Of a DNA stretch of 64,000 nt, positions 34,958 through 44,272 are shown one piece after another (the first letter of the stretch is position 1; each line of letters starts with the position of its first letter). The stretch lies in assembly GCA_002737345.1 (NCBI GenBank), contig NSIK01000018.1, positions 4,417-68,416 on the forward strand. Reading direction: 5' to 3'. The stretch comes from Nitrospirota bacterium (GTDB lineage Bacteria > Nitrospirota > Nitrospiria > Nitrospirales > Nitrospiraceae). Made by a program: the position numbers and the translations under genes. The notes below the pieces were generated by a model. The model had not been told where the DNA came from. It was given only the letters and a program-made list of their open reading frames with translations, and did no database searches.

Positions 34958-35407
34958 TCAATCCCGCCTGCATCCGACGAAATGGAAATTCACACCCCAC
35001 CCGACCGGATCGCCTGGATCGGCCGACTCATAGGTGCCAATGGTGAAGTTGCATTCTTTCATCCCGCGCTTGATCGCTTTTCCAAAGTCGAGCATGTTCC
35101 TAATCTCGGTTTTGTCGATTTCCTTGATGACGGACCGGACCTTGATGCCGGCATAGTCGGCGCGCGAGTTTCCAATCACTTCAAACACGGCGACACCCTG
35201 CGCCTGGTCCAACTTCAATTCTCTTTTAATCTCTTCGTCCACATCTCCGACGATCATGCCGAAATCTTCCCCCAGCTTCGCGGCTTCCTCTACGGTCATC
35301 GGCGCCAATTCACCCGCTGACGCAAGACCACTCACTAGTCCCAGGCTGAGTCCAAAACACAAAAAAAAGGCCCTTCCGCTCCGAAGGGCCTTTGTGCGAG
35401 CGCTCAC
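34958..35407 (-). CDS. Exported PDZ-domain protein
   Basis: The mature part is a PDZ-like domain of about 115 residues: LKLDQAQGVAVFEVIGNSRA and DYAGIKVRSVIKEIDKTEIR form the peptide-binding barrel seen in HtrA-type proteins, but no protease domain is present. ALRSGRAFFLCFGLSLGLVSGLASA would be a good signal peptide. The start is uncertain: GTG at 35407 keeps the positive n-region, TTG at 35362 avoids the terminator hairpin that lies inside this stretch. It could recruit or hold the cytochromes encoded immediately downstream. Confidence 0.7.
   Translation of the reverse strand: MSARTKALRSGRAFFLCFGLSLGLVSGLASAGELAPMTVEEAAKLGEDFGMIVGDVDEEIKRELKLDQAQGVAVFEVIGNSRADYAGIKVRSVIKEIDKTEIRNMLDFGKAIKRGMKECNFTIGTYESADPGDPVGWGVNFHFVGCRRD
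35361..35393 (-). terminator. Rho-independent terminator inside the 5' end of the PDZ gene
   Basis: On the minus strand AAAGGCCCTTC (35393-35383) pairs perfectly with GAAGGGCCTTT (35376-35366) around a 6-base loop, followed by a run of eight T (35368-35361). A textbook terminator 68 bases after the stop of the EB_dh gene at 35461. Confidence 0.85.
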
Positions 35408-35460
35408 TGAGCCGATACGAAGATCCTCCAACGTGTGCGCCTTCCCACTATCGTCAAAAA

Positions 35461-36285
35461 TTAGAGTTTCACAAGCGGATCGATCACCAACTGAAACCAC
35501 GGCGCGACAGATTTCTGCCCGTTCCGTTCTTTGTTCTCACCGTTCCACACGGCAAAGGACACGGTTTGGATCCGGCCTGGAATGAGCTTGGCTTCGTTCT
35601 CCTGCTCTTCGCTCACCAGGGGTCGGCGCATGACCACATGCCAGACTCCGTCTTTCCAGACAGCGCTGCCCTGGACCCGCCCCTGCTTTTCTTTGGTCGT
35701 TAAGGTACTGAAGCCTCCACCGATGAGGTCTTCAACCGACGAGACCCGCCGCGGAATGACTTCGAACGTCCGCACGCCTTCACGGGCCCTCTCCGAAGCC
35801 CGGGCGGTCCGGCGATCGATATCGCTCTGCCAATCGGCTTTCCAATGCCAGATATTGATGTAGTGATCAAGCTGGCCCATGCAGAAAAATGCTGGGGCAT
35901 CGCCGAGCGGCAACCCGATCGCGACGCCGTCGCGAAAAGTTCCTGGCGTCAAACGATCGTTCTTCGTGTTGTCCTGCCATTCCAGCAGAAACGCGATTTC
36001 GCTGCCGTTGTGGAGCGTCCGCACCGTTAAAGCCCGCGCCGTCGGGTCAGGCCAGACCGGTCTAGTAATGACCTGTCCGCTCAAAGGAAGAGTCATTGGC
36101 GACACGGTGACCCAGGCGGCATCCTCCGGCCCAACCGGCAGCTCCCCCTCGACGAAATGCGCACGAATGACCATCCCCTCGGAACTGACGAGGGGCACGC
36201 CGAAGCCGACGAACACGCTGGCAACGACCAGGATGAACAGGAGCAACAGTACCGGGCGGGAATCAATCTTCGTCGTACGCATCAT
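35461..36285 (-). CDS. Exported heme-b EB_dh-domain protein (NxrC-like)
   Basis: A 274-residue protein with a signal peptide or anchor (residues 11-30) and an ethylbenzene-dehydrogenase-gamma-like domain, which binds one heme b in enzymes such as NXR, EbdC, DdhC and SerC. MTLPLSGQVITRPVWPD, EIAFLLEWQDNTKND, FFCMGQ and FAVWNGENKERNGQK match the same segments of the NxrC-like protein at 42028. The Met of CMGQ and the Lys of NGQK are candidates for the two axial heme ligands. It lies 91 bp downstream of the NHL gene. It may be a second gamma subunit or a separate electron carrier. Confidence 0.82.
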   Translation of the reverse strand: MMRTTKIDSRPVLLLLFILVVASVFVGFGVPLVSSEGMVIRAHFVEGELPVGPEDAAWVTVSPMTLPLSGQVITRPVWPDPTARALTVRTLHNGSEIAFLLEWQDNTKNDRLTPGTFRDGVAIGLPLGDAPAFFCMGQLDHYINIWHWKADWQSDIDRRTARASERAREGVRTFEVIPRRVSSVEDLIGGGFSTLTTKEKQGRVQGSAVWKDGVWHVVMRRPLVSEEQENEAKLIPGRIQTVSFAVWNGENKERNGQKSVAPWFQLVIDPLVKL

Positions 36286-36376
36286 GCAAGGTCCTCGGGT
36301 GACCGCGTGAGTACATCGTGAGGGGCTCAGAATAGGACAAAGCCCCAGCGAGACTAGTCTGACTGCGTGTGGGTGA

Positions 36377-37630
36377 CTACCAGAGTTTCACGCGGCGAAT
36401 TTTGTTTTCGCCACGCTCACAGACATAGAGATAGCCCTGGGAATCCAGCGAAAGCCCAACGGGCGAGTTGACGACGGCCTCGATGCCGAGCAGTCCATCT
36501 CCATGCTTCACGGTCCCCGACGATTCTTTCGCCACAAACCGCGCCGCGCCGCAACCGCCCATATTCTTATCTTCGTACCCGCTGTCTCCGTTGCCCGCCA
36601 CCGTCGTAATCACGCCAGTCGCCACATCCACTTTGCGCACGCGATGGTTCATCGTGTCGGAGATGTAGAGATTGTCCTGCTGATCGACCACCACAGCTTC
36701 CGGCGCATGGAGCATGGCTCTGATCGCCGGCTTGTCGTCACCGTCGTAGCCGTACCGGCAGACGCCGGCCACGGTCGAGATGATGCCGGTCTGGTGGTCG
36801 ATGCTGCGGACGCGATTGCTGCCTTTGTCGACGAAAATGATATCGCCTTTCCCATTCACCGTAAGTCCGACAACATCGTAGATGCGGGCTTCCAGCGCGG
36901 GCTTGCCATCGTCGAGGTACATAGACATGTCTAAACCGTCCGAACAGACCGGCATAAGCCAGCCATGATCGTCGCTGAAATCGATGCCGATAGCATCGCC
37001 GGAGAGCACGACCAGGTTGCGCGCCACGAGCGGCTGCTCGCGGGCTTCGTCTTCGGCTGTCCAGGCCCCTGCCACCGTCGTGACCATGCCGGTCTTGGGA
37101 TCGTAGCGGCGGATCCGGTGCGCCTGAGTATCGGCAATGTACATCACGTCGTGAGGATCGAAGGCAATGGCGGCCGGCCACGTAAGATTGGTCTCCAACG
37201 CCGGGCCATCCCCATTGAAGCCATGTTGACCGGTGCCGATGATCGTCGTGATGATGCCGGTCTCGTGGTCGATTTTTCTGATGCGGTTGCTGCCGGAATC
37301 GCAGATATAGAGATCGTTGTGCGAGTCGAACGCCACGTCGAGCGGCAAATAGAGGCCCGCCTCCCCGCAGAGGCCTTCGTCGCCGCTATAGCAGGTTTCG
37401 CCGATACCGGCAAAATTATAGAGAGTGCCCTCCTTGAGGCTCACCCGTCTGATGCGATCGGAGCCAGACTCGGCAAAATAAAACCAGGTCTCGTCCTTGT
37501 CTAATGCGGCGTGATGGGGCAAGGGAATCCCCGACTTGACCGCCCGCTTCCCATCGCCGGTGCTCCGGGCCTTGCCGTTGCCTGCGAAGGTTTCGATATA
37601 GCCGACTGCGAGCTGGAGTTCGGTTTCCAT
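36377..37630 (-). CDS. NHL-repeat beta-propeller protein
   Basis: A 417-residue protein of about six NHL repeats; each carries a variant of LYICDSGSNRIRKID followed by GIITTIIGTGQHGF. There is no signal peptide, so it is either cytoplasmic or exported with a partner. NHL propellers are scaffolds or ligand-binding platforms. It stands between tatA and the EB_dh gene in a tight same-strand run, suggesting a role in assembling the respiratory proteins encoded here. No catalytic motif seen. Confidence 0.88.
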   Translation of the reverse strand: METELQLAVGYIETFAGNGKARSTGDGKRAVKSGIPLPHHAALDKDETWFYFAESGSDRIRRVSLKEGTLYNFAGIGETCYSGDEGLCGEAGLYLPLDVAFDSHNDLYICDSGSNRIRKIDHETGIITTIIGTGQHGFNGDGPALETNLTWPAAIAFDPHDVMYIADTQAHRIRRYDPKTGMVTTVAGAWTAEDEAREQPLVARNLVVLSGDAIGIDFSDDHGWLMPVCSDGLDMSMYLDDGKPALEARIYDVVGLTVNGKGDIIFVDKGSNRVRSIDHQTGIISTVAGVCRYGYDGDDKPAIRAMLHAPEAVVVDQQDNLYISDTMNHRVRKVDVATGVITTVAGNGDSGYEDKNMGGCGAARFVAKESSGTVKHGDGLLGIEAVVNSPVGLSLDSQGYLYVCERGENKIRRVKLW

Positions 37631-37656
37631 AGACCTCAGACCTTAATCCCGGCTGA

Positions 37657-37950
37657 TTAGCCGCGTGAAACTGATTGAACGGTCTCGACTGGCTGCGCCA
37701 CTGGCGTTGCGGCCTGCACGGTCGGCGCGACGATCGCTGGCTGCGGCGCCGCGGTCGTCTGCTGCTGAGCCGCTTCTTGAGCGGCCAGGGCGTCTGCTTC
37801 GATCTGGTCCGCCTCATGCACGGACTTCTTGAAACCCTTGATCGCCTTGCCGATCCCCTCGCCCAGCTGCGGCAACTTGCCTGCGCCGAAAATGATCAGC
37901 ACAATGAAGAGGATCAAAATCAACTCTGTAAAACCAAGACTCCCAAACAT
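37657..37950 (-). CDS. tatA: Twin-arginine translocase subunit TatA/TatE
   Basis: A 97-residue protein with the family layout: one N-terminal transmembrane helix ([18 protein letters not shown]), the hinge [10 protein letters not shown], an amphipathic helix ([18 protein letters not shown]) and a long Ala/Gln/Pro-rich tail. TatA forms the pore that exports folded cofactor-containing proteins. No tatB or tatC lies nearby. Its place in the NXR-associated cluster fits export of folded molybdoenzyme subunits. Confidence 0.93.
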   Translation of the reverse strand: MFGSLGFTELILILFIVLIIFGAGKLPQLGEGIGKAIKGFKKSVHEADQIEADALAAQEAAQQQTTAAPQPAIVAPTVQAATPVAQPVETVQSVSRG

Positions 37951-37978
37951 GGTGTGTGCCTCCGTCTGAATGGGTAAC

Positions 37979-38785
37979 TTAGGATGTGGTCTCTTTAGCC
38001 CGCTTGGAAAACCGTTCCTTCAACCGATTTCTTGCCTGTTCAGCCTGCTCGAACATCTTGGCCTTGTCGTAGACGCTGATCAAATTATAGTAGGCCAGCG
38101 GCTCCTGGGGATTCTGCTCGACGGCATCCTCCATGACCTTGATAGCGAGGTCCGTCTTCTTGTGATTCATCGCCAGCTCCATCAGCTTAAAACTGCCCTC
38201 CAGATGCTTCGGGTCCAGTTCGAGCGTGCGGATGTAGCACTGAATGGCCATGTCGATGGTGTTATAGTCCGAGACCTGCGGGTTGTCGAGCTCGACATAG
38301 ACCCCAGCGAGATTGTACCAGGCCATGGGATCGTCCGGGGTGATCTCCACCAGGCGCTCGTAATAATCCTTGGCTTCCATGAACTTTTTTTTGTCGGCAT
38401 AGACCCGACCGAGATTGAATAGCGCCAAAACATCGTGAGGAAAGACCTCAAGCGCATGCTTGAACTCGGTTTCCGCTTCATCCGTCATGGCTTTCGTCGC
38501 GTAGATCGTGCCGAGATTCGAATAGTACATCGCGAGCGAGCGGTTCATTTCGGCGCGGAGGCCCTCCGCCATCTCAATCGATTTCTTGACCTCGACGAGC
38601 GCATCGTCCATCCGGCCCTTGCTGAAATAGAGTTCGCCCAACCGGCAGCGAGCCTGAAAATCGTCCGGCTCAATCGCCAGCAGTTTTTCAATCTCGGCAA
38701 TTTCTTCGTCAGGATTCAACGGCTGATCGCCGGGATCGACAACGGTCTGACCTGGATCGGAAACAGAAGAGGTTGGTTCGTTCAT
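37979..38785 (-). CDS. TPR-repeat protein
   Basis: A 268-residue soluble protein made of about five to six tetratricopeptide repeats (for example [21 protein letters not shown] and [17 protein letters not shown]) after an acidic N-terminal lead. No signal peptide or membrane segment. Probably a scaffold for assembly of proteins from this cluster. It is 28 bp upstream of tatA and 26 bp downstream of the membrane protein gene, so all are likely one transcript. Confidence 0.88.
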   Translation of the reverse strand: MNEPTSSVSDPGQTVVDPGDQPLNPDEEIAEIEKLLAIEPDDFQARCRLGELYFSKGRMDDALVEVKKSIEMAEGLRAEMNRSLAMYYSNLGTIYATKAMTDEAETEFKHALEVFPHDVLALFNLGRVYADKKKFMEAKDYYERLVEITPDDPMAWYNLAGVYVELDNPQVSDYNTIDMAIQCYIRTLELDPKHLEGSFKLMELAMNHKKTDLAIKVMEDAVEQNPQEPLAYYNLISVYDKAKMFEQAEQARNRLKERFSKRAKETTS

Positions 38786-38811
38786 ACGATTCCCTATAGT
38801 AAAAAAGTTCG

Positions 38812-39933
38812 TTAGGTATGTCCGCCCGCGAATGAATCCGGCGTCCCGATCACTGGCGCGTTCACCACCGGCGCCGAATCAGCCGCATCGCGTCGAGGCC
38901 GGTCCATGGTTAAGAGCATCACGCCGAGCACCACCATGAGCGTCAAATTCGAGTACAGCAGCGCATAGCCCGCAATAAACATCAGCCCGATCCCATAGCC
39001 GGCGAGCCGCCCCATCGTCAGGAGCTTAATGACCGTGTAGGCCCAGCACAGCAGGCCTGCCATATAGAGCGCAAAGGGAAGGAAGAACGTGTAGCCCATG
39101 CCGAACTGAAAGATCCACCCAATGCCGTCCGCCGCTTTCCGAATGCTGGTGGCGAGCCCCGGGTCATACTGTTTGAGTAGATAATCCAGGAACAGCATCA
39201 GCGTAAAAGTGGACCCGGCGGTGGCCCAAAACCAGATGGCGCGGCGGCGCTGCTGCTGATTGCGCGTCCGAAACGAGACGCCCCGCCCGTAGGCCCAAAA
39301 CACCAGGATGCTGGACAGGACCATCAAAGCCTCGCCTGCGCGATGGGCCTCGTAGACCAGGGGCGGCGCCGCCACGGTCCCGCTGAAACTATAGATCGTG
39401 GATACGATCTGATAATACAGCCAGCCCCCGATCCCCAGGAGATAGGTGAGCCCCATCGCGCGATGAGACCATTCGGTATGAGCCGAGAGATACTCCGTCA
39501 TCAGACAGACCAGCGCAACCAGGGCCACGAAGTTATAGATCGCCGATCCCAAAAACGCGGGAGGGACCAACAGGAAGCCAGCCGTGAGAAGCAAGAGAAG
39601 CGTCACAGCGGGGACGACGATCCGGTTCGAGCCCACGAACCCGCGCCCAGCCATCCGATTGACGACGCCCACGGCCAGGGCGAGGAACAACAGAATCGCC
39701 ACGGCGTTGAGCAGCCACTCGCCGATCCCTGTCAAAGCCGTGAAGGTCGGAATGATCCACTCATGCGTCTGCGCCAGTTTGCTGAGATGCATCCCTAATC
39801 GCGATACGAGTCGATAGAGGATCAACTCCGAGAAGGAGACGATCAGGACGAGCTTGATCGTGTACTGGAACAACAACGATTGGTCATTGATCCGTCCCGT
39901 CATCCGCTCAATTATGGCATTCGCGGCACTCAT
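38812..39933 (-). CDS. Polytopic membrane protein of unknown function
   Basis: A 373-residue protein with roughly nine to ten hydrophobic segments across its length (first near residues 23-43, last near 333-350) and short tails. Several His sit near helix ends (HEWSHRA-like stretches, for example TEWSHR and YEAHRAGEA), which could bind heme, but no family signature is clear. I do not recognise it. Its place between a radical SAM gene and a TPR gene in the NXR-associated run suggests a membrane partner of this system. Confidence 0.8.
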   Translation of the reverse strand: MSAANAIIERMTGRINDQSLLFQYTIKLVLIVSFSELILYRLVSRLGMHLSKLAQTHEWIIPTFTALTGIGEWLLNAVAILLFLALAVGVVNRMAGRGFVGSNRIVVPAVTLLLLLTAGFLLVPPAFLGSAIYNFVALVALVCLMTEYLSAHTEWSHRAMGLTYLLGIGGWLYYQIVSTIYSFSGTVAAPPLVYEAHRAGEALMVLSSILVFWAYGRGVSFRTRNQQQRRRAIWFWATAGSTFTLMLFLDYLLKQYDPGLATSIRKAADGIGWIFQFGMGYTFFLPFALYMAGLLCWAYTVIKLLTMGRLAGYGIGLMFIAGYALLYSNLTLMVVLGVMLLTMDRPRRDAADSAPVVNAPVIGTPDSFAGGHT

Positions 39934-39979
39934 GCGGTCTATCCTTATAGGCAGCTCGAATTATACCGTCGAACCCGCA

Positions 39980-41761
39980 TCACAATGGCGTCGGCTGCGG
40001 CACGCCCACTTCTTGCGCCTTGGCCCGCGCGATGTACAGCAACCCATCCGCCATAGAGTAGTTGAACGGCAGCTCGCATACGACTTCACTGATATTTTCG
40101 TAGACCTGCTGATAAAGGGCTTCCGATTCATCGGGCGTCATGCCTTCGGACACTTCATAGAAAAATCCCAGACTCAAGTCCTCCGCCGACGGGCGCATGA
40201 TGCGCCGAATCCCGTAGCTGCCGGGGTCGCTCATGATCGGCGCTTCTTTTTCCAAATCGAAGAGGCAGGGCTGGCACGAGAATCCGTAGGAATTGTGCAG
40301 CCGCTCGTTCTCAACGATGAAGTTCATCGTCTCGCGCGCTTCTTCTTCTTTTTCGGTCGGGAATCCCACGATGATGTAACAGTGGACCGCGATCCCCAGA
40401 TCGACACAATCGTCGGCGATGCGCCGTACCCACTCCTGCTTGATCCCCTTCTTCATGAAATCCATCACCCGCTGATTGAAGGACTCCAACCCGAAGACGA
40501 TCTTCAAACAGCCGGCATCCTTCATCGAGGCCAGGAGTTCCCGCGTCAGGTGCTTCTCGAAGCGCATCTCGCAGGTCCACTTGATGTCCAGCTTCTTATC
40601 GATGATCTGCTGGCACAACCGTTTGGTCGGCGAGAGGGCGAAACATTCGTCGGTGAAGAAAAACCGGCTAGCGCCATAGCGCTGCGTGAGCCATTCCAAT
40701 TCCTCGACGGTGCGCCCCGGTTCTTTCTGCCGGAAATTCTGGTGGTCCAGCGTAAGAGCGCAGAACGCACAATCCTTGTAGTAACAGCCGCGCGAAAACT
40801 GCACGGGCAAGACCGGCTCCGGCGATAGATACAGACCCAGCGGAAAGCCATCGTAGTTAGGCGCCGGCAACTGATTGATATTCTCGGAGTAGAAGGGCTG
40901 GTTGACCGTGATCTTCCCGTTCTGGCGATAGATCAAGTTCGGGACCTTACTGAAGTCCTTTTTCCCATCCAGCTGATGGACCAGTTCAAGCAAGGCCGTT
41001 TCGCCCTCGAAGACGATGATATCGTCGGTCAGATCGAAGAGGCTCGGGCAGCGGCGCAAATTATCGACCAACCTGGTGAAGATGCTGCCGCCGATGGTCA
41101 GATGGATATTGGGCGCGGCTTCCTTAATCAAGCGACAGAGCGTCAACCCAGGAATAATCTGCGAGGTCGCCGTAATCGAGACGCCAATCAAGTCCGGCTG
41201 ATCCCCGATGATCGATTTCAGAAAGCGCTCGCGGAACAGTTTGATGTAGGGGTTCTGGGATTCATCCTTGATGATCTTCATCAAGTCTTTGGACGAATAG
41301 ATGGAGCAATTGCCGAATTGATTGTCGACGACCGTCAGCCTGGTCGGGAAGTAGAGCGTGGAGAGGACCTCCAGCCATTTATCGATAAGAAACAGACTTT
41401 CTTTATAGGACTCGAGATCGTAGAAGCCCTCCCCTCGCAGGGTCTCCTTGGCCGGCTCGATCCGGTCGATGAGATAAGGAAAGCGGTCCAGCGACTCGAC
41501 GATGCGCGCCAAGTGTTCAGCGCTTCCCGCTCCCGTATCGCCGGTATGGCTCTGCTCGAGGGCGCGCTGTTTATCGACCAATTCCTGATAGAGCTCGGCC
41601 CCGTAGGATTGGGTGACGACTCCGTCTAAAAGCTCGATACCGAGATCACGTTGGGAGACATTATTGACACCGCCTTGCATCAAGAACCCCGTCAAGGATG
41701 GGAGGCTCAGGTAGGGCTGTGATGGATGCCAGGTTGGAGGAAAAAGCAGTGAGACTTTCAT
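39980..41761 (-). CDS. B12-binding-type radical SAM protein
   Basis: A 593-residue protein. The N-terminal part (about 1-230) has the flavodoxin-like layout of a cobalamin-binding domain (LIGVSITATSQIIPGL, TIGGSIFTR), though the DxHxxG cobalamin motif is not obvious. The radical SAM core begins at Cys326, Cys331 and Cys334 (CYYKDCAFC, CX4CX2C), which bind the [4Fe-4S] cluster that cleaves SAM. FFFTDECF and VHCYIIVGFPTE are core strands. Substrate unknown; cofactor or protein modification for the neighbouring enzymes is a reasonable guess. A gap of 46 bp separates it from the membrane protein gene. Confidence 0.88.
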   Translation of the reverse strand: MKVSLLFPPTWHPSQPYLSLPSLTGFLMQGGVNNVSQRDLGIELLDGVVTQSYGAELYQELVDKQRALEQSHTGDTGAGSAEHLARIVESLDRFPYLIDRIEPAKETLRGEGFYDLESYKESLFLIDKWLEVLSTLYFPTRLTVVDNQFGNCSIYSSKDLMKIIKDESQNPYIKLFRERFLKSIIGDQPDLIGVSITATSQIIPGLTLCRLIKEAAPNIHLTIGGSIFTRLVDNLRRCPSLFDLTDDIIVFEGETALLELVHQLDGKKDFSKVPNLIYRQNGKITVNQPFYSENINQLPAPNYDGFPLGLYLSPEPVLPVQFSRGCYYKDCAFCALTLDHQNFRQKEPGRTVEELEWLTQRYGASRFFFTDECFALSPTKRLCQQIIDKKLDIKWTCEMRFEKHLTRELLASMKDAGCLKIVFGLESFNQRVMDFMKKGIKQEWVRRIADDCVDLGIAVHCYIIVGFPTEKEEEARETMNFIVENERLHNSYGFSCQPCLFDLEKEAPIMSDPGSYGIRRIMRPSAEDLSLGFFYEVSEGMTPDESEALYQQVYENISEVVCELPFNYSMADGLLYIARAKAQEVGVPQPTPL

Positions 41762-41927
41762 GCTAAATCACTACCAGTTAGGTGAAAATTACGGAGTTAT
41801 CTCAAGAAAATTCATCTATTTCTATACACTCCGCCACCAAGCAAATGCAACCATGGGCGCCGGCCCCCTGCCTATTGCGAAGAAGCCAAACGTATAATCT
41901 TGGTAGCGAATCGCCTCCGCAGAAAAA

Positions 41928-41970
41928 GAGAAAGCCCCAGCTCTGGCTGATGCCGAACTGGGGCTTTCTC
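41928..41970 (-). terminator. Rho-independent terminator after the NxrC-like gene
   Basis: A perfect 13-bp inverted repeat, GAGAAAGCCCCAG (41928-41940) and CTGGGGCTTTCTC (41958-41970), with a 17-base loop, followed in the minus direction by TTTTTCT. It lies 57 bases after the stop at 42028. The rest of the 266-bp gap before the radical SAM gene is AT-rich and probably holds that gene's promoter. Confidence 0.8.
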
Positions 41971-42027
41971 GCTACACTGTCACTCGCACCTTAAGGGTAC
42001 GGGTAGTCTCTCCAGAAACCGGTTGCC

Positions 42028-42981
42028 CTACTGCAACTTCAGGGTAAACCAGGTGGAGAGCGCCTTCATGCCGTTACGTTCGACGTTGTTGCCGTCCCAG
42101 ACCGCGAAGGCGACTGGCACGGACGCGCCGGACTTGAACTGGGTATCGTTGGCATCACCGGTCTCCAACGTGCGCTTGACCACTACGCGCCACGTCGGAC
42201 CGCTGTACCCGCCGCCCTTGACGGAGCCTGATGGCTCCCACACGCCGTTTCCGAAGACATCCTGATGCGCTTGCGTGGTCAGGGTGCTGAAGCCATTGGC
42301 GTTCAGATCCTCGACCGAGCTCACGCGCAGCGTCGGGTCAGACATGATGTTGCCGGACCAGATACCGGTATTGAAAGGCCCAAGGCTGCGACCGATCCGG
42401 TCAGGATAGGTCACGCCGCCCGCAGGCTCTTCGAAATAGTAGTCCCAGAAAATGCCCGGGTATTGATCGTCCACGTCCCAAATACCAGCGCTATCCTTGC
42501 CGAGATCCTTCTGCCACTCTGCGTTCCACCGCCAGATGTTGGTGGTGCCGCCGGACTGGCCCATGCACTGGAAGGGGGGCGCGCCAGCCGTATTGACTGG
42601 GAACATGATCGCGACCTGGTCTCGGAAATCCTGAGGACCGATGGTCGTATCGTTCTTGGTCTGATCGTTCCACTCTAAACGCAGGCCGACTTCTTTACCG
42701 TTGGTCATGGCCTTCACGAACACCGACTTCACCGAAATATTCGGGTGCATCGGTGTGGTGATCAGCTGTCCGCTCAACGGAATAATCACGCCAGGGACGC
42801 TCTCCCAAACTGGGTTCGCGCCGTCCAGGGGAATCGCTCCCTTGATGGCCTTCGCCGGAATCGTGACCGGTTGGCTGATAGCCAACGGCACCTGCCCGAT
42901 CGTCATCATCCCGCCAACGATCAACGCAGAGAGAAGAATGCCAAAAACTACATGCTTACTGTGTGTCTGCACAACTTCCAT
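42028..42981 (-). CDS. nxrC: Putative nitrite oxidoreductase gamma subunit (heme-b protein)
   Basis: A 317-residue protein with a signal peptide (residues 10-32, VVFGILLSALIVGGMMTIG) and an EB_dh gamma-type domain. NXR gamma subunits bind one heme b in the periplasm and pass electrons from the iron-sulfur subunit to c-type cytochromes. Key segments: IIPLSGQLITTPMHPN, LRLEWNDQTKND, FQCMGQ (candidate heme Met), RVSSVEDLNANGFSTLTT, FAVWDGNNVERNGMK (candidate heme Lys). ATG at 42981 has GAGGAGG nine bases upstream. It follows a TorD-type chaperone by 87 bp. Assignment to NXR rather than another type II DMSO-reductase-family enzyme rests on context and general likeness. Confidence 0.8.
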   Translation of the reverse strand: MEVVQTHSKHVVFGILLSALIVGGMMTIGQVPLAISQPVTIPAKAIKGAIPLDGANPVWESVPGVIIPLSGQLITTPMHPNISVKSVFVKAMTNGKEVGLRLEWNDQTKNDTTIGPQDFRDQVAIMFPVNTAGAPPFQCMGQSGGTTNIWRWNAEWQKDLGKDSAGIWDVDDQYPGIFWDYYFEEPAGGVTYPDRIGRSLGPFNTGIWSGNIMSDPTLRVSSVEDLNANGFSTLTTQAHQDVFGNGVWEPSGSVKGGGYSGPTWRVVVKRTLETGDANDTQFKSGASVPVAFAVWDGNNVERNGMKALSTWFTLKLQ

Positions 42982-43068
42982 AGGACTACGCCTCCTCTCG
43001 ATTGAAAAATAAAAACGGTGGCTCACGAAAACTGATAGCACCTACAAACCCTTACGCTCATTTGATGG

Positions 43069-44040
43069 CTAGGCGGTTCCGACCGGCCCTCCATCTTCCT
43101 TATCTTTCCCTTGATCTTTTTTGTCCAAGAATGATTCGGCGCCCACTTCGTTCAACAACAAGCTGAGCTCGTTACCTTGGTCTTGCGCGCCGCACTCATA
43201 GGTCTGGCCTTCCGGCGCATTAAACGTCGCCGGGCGATAATCGGTTTCCGAATAGGGCTGCGGGACGACGCCCAGGAACGCGACTTCAAAGTCCATCCAT
43301 TCCGCCATCAAGTCTGCCACATGCTTATAGAGACCTGAATCGGCTTTCTTGACCAACATCCGGCAGAACAGCGGCACCCATCGCCCAATGTGGTTTTTGA
43401 CGAACTTCTTCTGCGCATCCAAAACGATCTGCGTCTTGTCCCCTCCATCGTGGCAGCGCGAGTAGGATTCTTTGTAGGCCATAAAATGCATGAACTCGAA
43501 CTCGACGCTCAAATGGTCGAGCCGTTCATGGATGTCCTTGGACAACTCAACCCCGAACGCCCGATAGAATCCGGCGATATCGCCCATGACTTGCGATTGG
43601 GCAAACACGTGGTCGTTTCCAAACAGGGTTTCGTAGGGGGGGCAATCGAGGGTAATAACGTTGCTGAACACGCGGCGATGCTCGGACTGGAGATCGCTGA
43701 GCTGCCAATTGACACATTCAGACGCCGCGACTTTTTCGAGCTCATCGAACTGCTTGCGCAGCAATACCAACTTCCGTTTCGCGCGTTCGCCGCCGATTCC
43801 GTCGAGCACCAGGCTCAGGGCATCGATCGCGTCCCGCCCGTCCTCGACAAATTCACCGCATTGCACGTACTCAAGAAATTCGTCGTCCTCGGGATAGAGC
43901 AGGCTCCACGACGCAAGCAAATAGAGCTTGCTGCGATTGAGGGCGCGTTCGACTGCAGGTGAGTCTTTAATGGTCGGTGGAGCCGCGATAATCGCAGTTC
44001 CTACTGGAGAATCTTTCGTCATGGGCTGCTTACTCGTCAT
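43069..44040 (-). CDS. TorD/DmsD-family molybdoenzyme chaperone
   Basis: A 323-residue cytoplasmic protein. The central 200 residues are all-helical with the TorD-type features: NRSKLYLLASWSLLYPEDDEF at the N-terminal helix, CPPYETLFGNDHVFAQSQ (the family CPPYET-like motif with the Tyr/Glu), GFYRAFGV, and DHLSVEFEFMHFMAYKE. These chaperones hold the apo catalytic subunit until the molybdopterin cofactor is inserted and before Tat export. N- and C-terminal extensions are charged and likely disordered. It has the strongest promoter in the window and lies upstream of nxrC, so it probably serves NXR. Confidence 0.9.
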   Translation of the reverse strand: MTSKQPMTKDSPVGTAIIAAPPTIKDSPAVERALNRSKLYLLASWSLLYPEDDEFLEYVQCGEFVEDGRDAIDALSLVLDGIGGERAKRKLVLLRKQFDELEKVAASECVNWQLSDLQSEHRRVFSNVITLDCPPYETLFGNDHVFAQSQVMGDIAGFYRAFGVELSKDIHERLDHLSVEFEFMHFMAYKESYSRCHDGGDKTQIVLDAQKKFVKNHIGRWVPLFCRMLVKKADSGLYKHVADLMAEWMDFEVAFLGVVPQPYSETDYRPATFNAPEGQTYECGAQDQGNELSLLLNEVGAESFLDKKDQGKDKEDGGPVGTA

Positions 44041-44122
44041 GAGAATCAGCTTCTCGGTTTATCCTGCTGCCTGATGTGGAAATCTTGAATATCACGCATC
44101 AAGGATTTTGCAGATTTGCGCC

Positions 44123-44151
44123 ATAATAGGCAGCCGCCCTGGGATTGTCAA
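44123..44151 (-). promoter_or_regulatory. Strong sigma70-type promoter for torD-nxrC
   Basis: On the minus strand TTGACA (44151-44146, perfect), 17-base spacer, TATTAT (44128-44123, 5 of 6). The leader to the ATG at 44040 is about 75 bases. The adjoining stretch 44160-44230 is unusually AT-rich for this genome and could hold activator sites; no other feature is seen in the 232-bp gap. Confidence 0.8.
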
Positions 44152-44272
44152 GCACACGGATGACTCGCGTAATTTAAAATCTAAGATGATGATTTTTCAG
44201 CTTAATTTTCACACTTTCTCGCACGATTGATTCCTGATTCTCCCTCTTACTTTTGCCTGACGCTTTGATTGC

